Below are positions 7,209 to 7,903 of a stretch of 7,903 bases of DNA, piece after piece (the first letter of the stretch is position 1; the number at the start of each line of letters is the position of its first letter). A model generated the notes under the pieces. That model ran no database searches, was not told the DNA's origin, and was given only the letters and a program-made list of their open reading frames with translations. Position numbers and translations under genes: made by a program. This DNA is from an uncultured Solobacterium sp. (GTDB lineage: Bacteria > Bacillota_I > Bacilli_A > Erysipelotrichales > Erysipelotrichaceae): contig CAKMPP010000159.1 of assembly GCA_927911475.1 (NCBI GenBank), positions 1 through 7,903 of the forward strand, in the 5' to 3' direction.

Positions 7209-7903
7209 ATGGCAGAGAAAAAACAAAAAGGCTTAGGACGTGGTTTAGATTCTATCTTCGGATCGAATGTTGAGCAGTTCCTTGACGATATTCAAAGTAG
7301 CGCAAAGGAAGTGCCAGGAAGAAGAGAAGTAGAAATCGCAATTGAAGAAATTAGACCAAATCCTTATCAGCCAAGAAAAGAATTTGATCAAACTGCGTTA
7401 AATGAATTAGCAGATTCTATTCGAACACATGGAATCTTTACACCATTACTCGTACGTAAGAGTGTCAGTGGTTATGATCTAATCACTGGTGAAAGACGTT
7501 TACGTGCAGCGAAGATTGCTGGACTTAAGGTTGTACCTGCAATTTCTGTAGATTTTACAGAAGAACAATGATGGAAATTGCCATCTTAGAGAATGTACAA
7601 CGTGAAGACTTAAACGCAATTGAAGAGGCTACAGCTTATGACTCACTTGTAAAAAAAACTAGGCTATACACAAGAAAAACTAGCAGAGAGAGTTGGTAAA
7701 TCTCGTGAATATTGTGCAAATATCATGAGACTCTTAAAACTTCCTTCTGAGATTCAAAAATTAGTCGTAGATAAAAGACTAGCAATGGGACACGTTCGTC
7801 CACTACTTGGCTTAAAAGATGAGATGGAAATGCTCGATGCGGCTGAGAAAATCATGAAGGAAAAGATGTCTGTTCGTGAAGTAGAAGCCTACGTTAGAGA
7901 TAT
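7209..7903 (+). CDS. parB: Chromosome-partitioning protein ParB (Spo0J), 3'-truncated by window edge, two compensating frameshifts
   Basis: Centromere-binding CTPase clamp that loads at parS, spreads, recruits SMC and stimulates ParA. The N-terminus has the ParA-contact box KGLGRGLDSIFG (7-18). Then come IRPNPYQPRKEF (48-59), the CTP-binding GERRLRA (94-100), and after correction ILENVQREDLNAIEEA. A helix-turn-helix (YTQEKLAERVGKSREYCANI) and MGHVRPLLGL follow. One A is missing after 7567-7568, where CAA-ATG-ATG-GAA would replace the in-frame TGA at 7569. One A is extra in the A8 run at 7651-7658, where A7 gives LVKKLGYTQEK. The net frame is restored and remains open to the window end. About 231 residues are present, so the C-terminal dimerisation domain is mostly missing. 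An AAAGGA at 7189-7194 is a rather distant RBS, 14 bases from the ATG; coupling to parA is likely. Confidence 0.95.

Noticed and set aside
1..7903. parS or Noc-binding sites, CRISPR, tRNA/rRNA genes, insertion sequences
   Set aside because: No sequence close to the parS or NBS palindromes was found by eye, and no RNA gene, repeat array or transposase was seen; single sites with several mismatches could have been missed.

Overview
This window looks like an origin-proximal chromosomal block from an A+T-rich Bacillota (Firmicutes) bacterium. The main evidence is the run rsmG-noc-parA-parB downstream of mnmG, which is the order found near oriC in Bacillus-like genomes. The presence of both a Noc-type and a ParB-type protein, one on each side of ParA, also points to Bacillota. 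A member of the Erysipelotrichia is possible, but that is only an impression from the proteins. All genes lie on the + strand and are tightly packed.

Left part (1-4731): the 3' three-quarters of fhs (formate-tetrahydrofolate ligase), then an unrecognised 298-residue protein with a PUA/EVE-like N-terminal half. Next come mnmG (tRNA U34 modification flavoprotein) and a 211-residue protein that looks like a divergent ThyX-fold relative. Spacings are 24 bp, an 8-bp overlap and 3 bp, so this is probably one transcript. mnmE, the usual upstream partner of mnmG, is not here. Three of the four products can be tied, firmly or tentatively, to folate one-carbon units and flavin chemistry: fhs makes 10-formyl-THF, MnmG/MnmE consume methylene-THF, and ThyX enzymes use methylene-THF and FAD.

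Middle (4732-4892): the only real intergenic region. It holds six DnaA-box-like 9-mers arranged as three copies of one 23-bp inverted module, TGTGGAAAA-N5-TTATCCACA, with exactly the same 5-bp spacer each time. A 25-bp stretch of pure A/T lies between the first two modules. This is the most notable element in the window: a candidate replication origin (or part of one), or a DnaA titration/regulatory cluster, lying on the rsmG side of mnmG.

Right part (4893-7903): rsmG (16S rRNA G527 methyltransferase), noc (nucleoid occlusion), parA/soj and the first part of parB/spo0J. They are separated by 3-15 bp and are probably one operon starting just after the DnaA-box cluster.

Sequence quality: six of the eight genes are broken by single-base indels, ten in total, at positions where one added or removed base restores a highly conserved protein. 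Most fall in short A-runs and most are one base too many. Because the affected genes are conserved housekeeping genes, I read these as sequencing or assembly errors and annotate each gene as one CDS across its shifts. Only the PUA/EVE-like gene and parA are open throughout.
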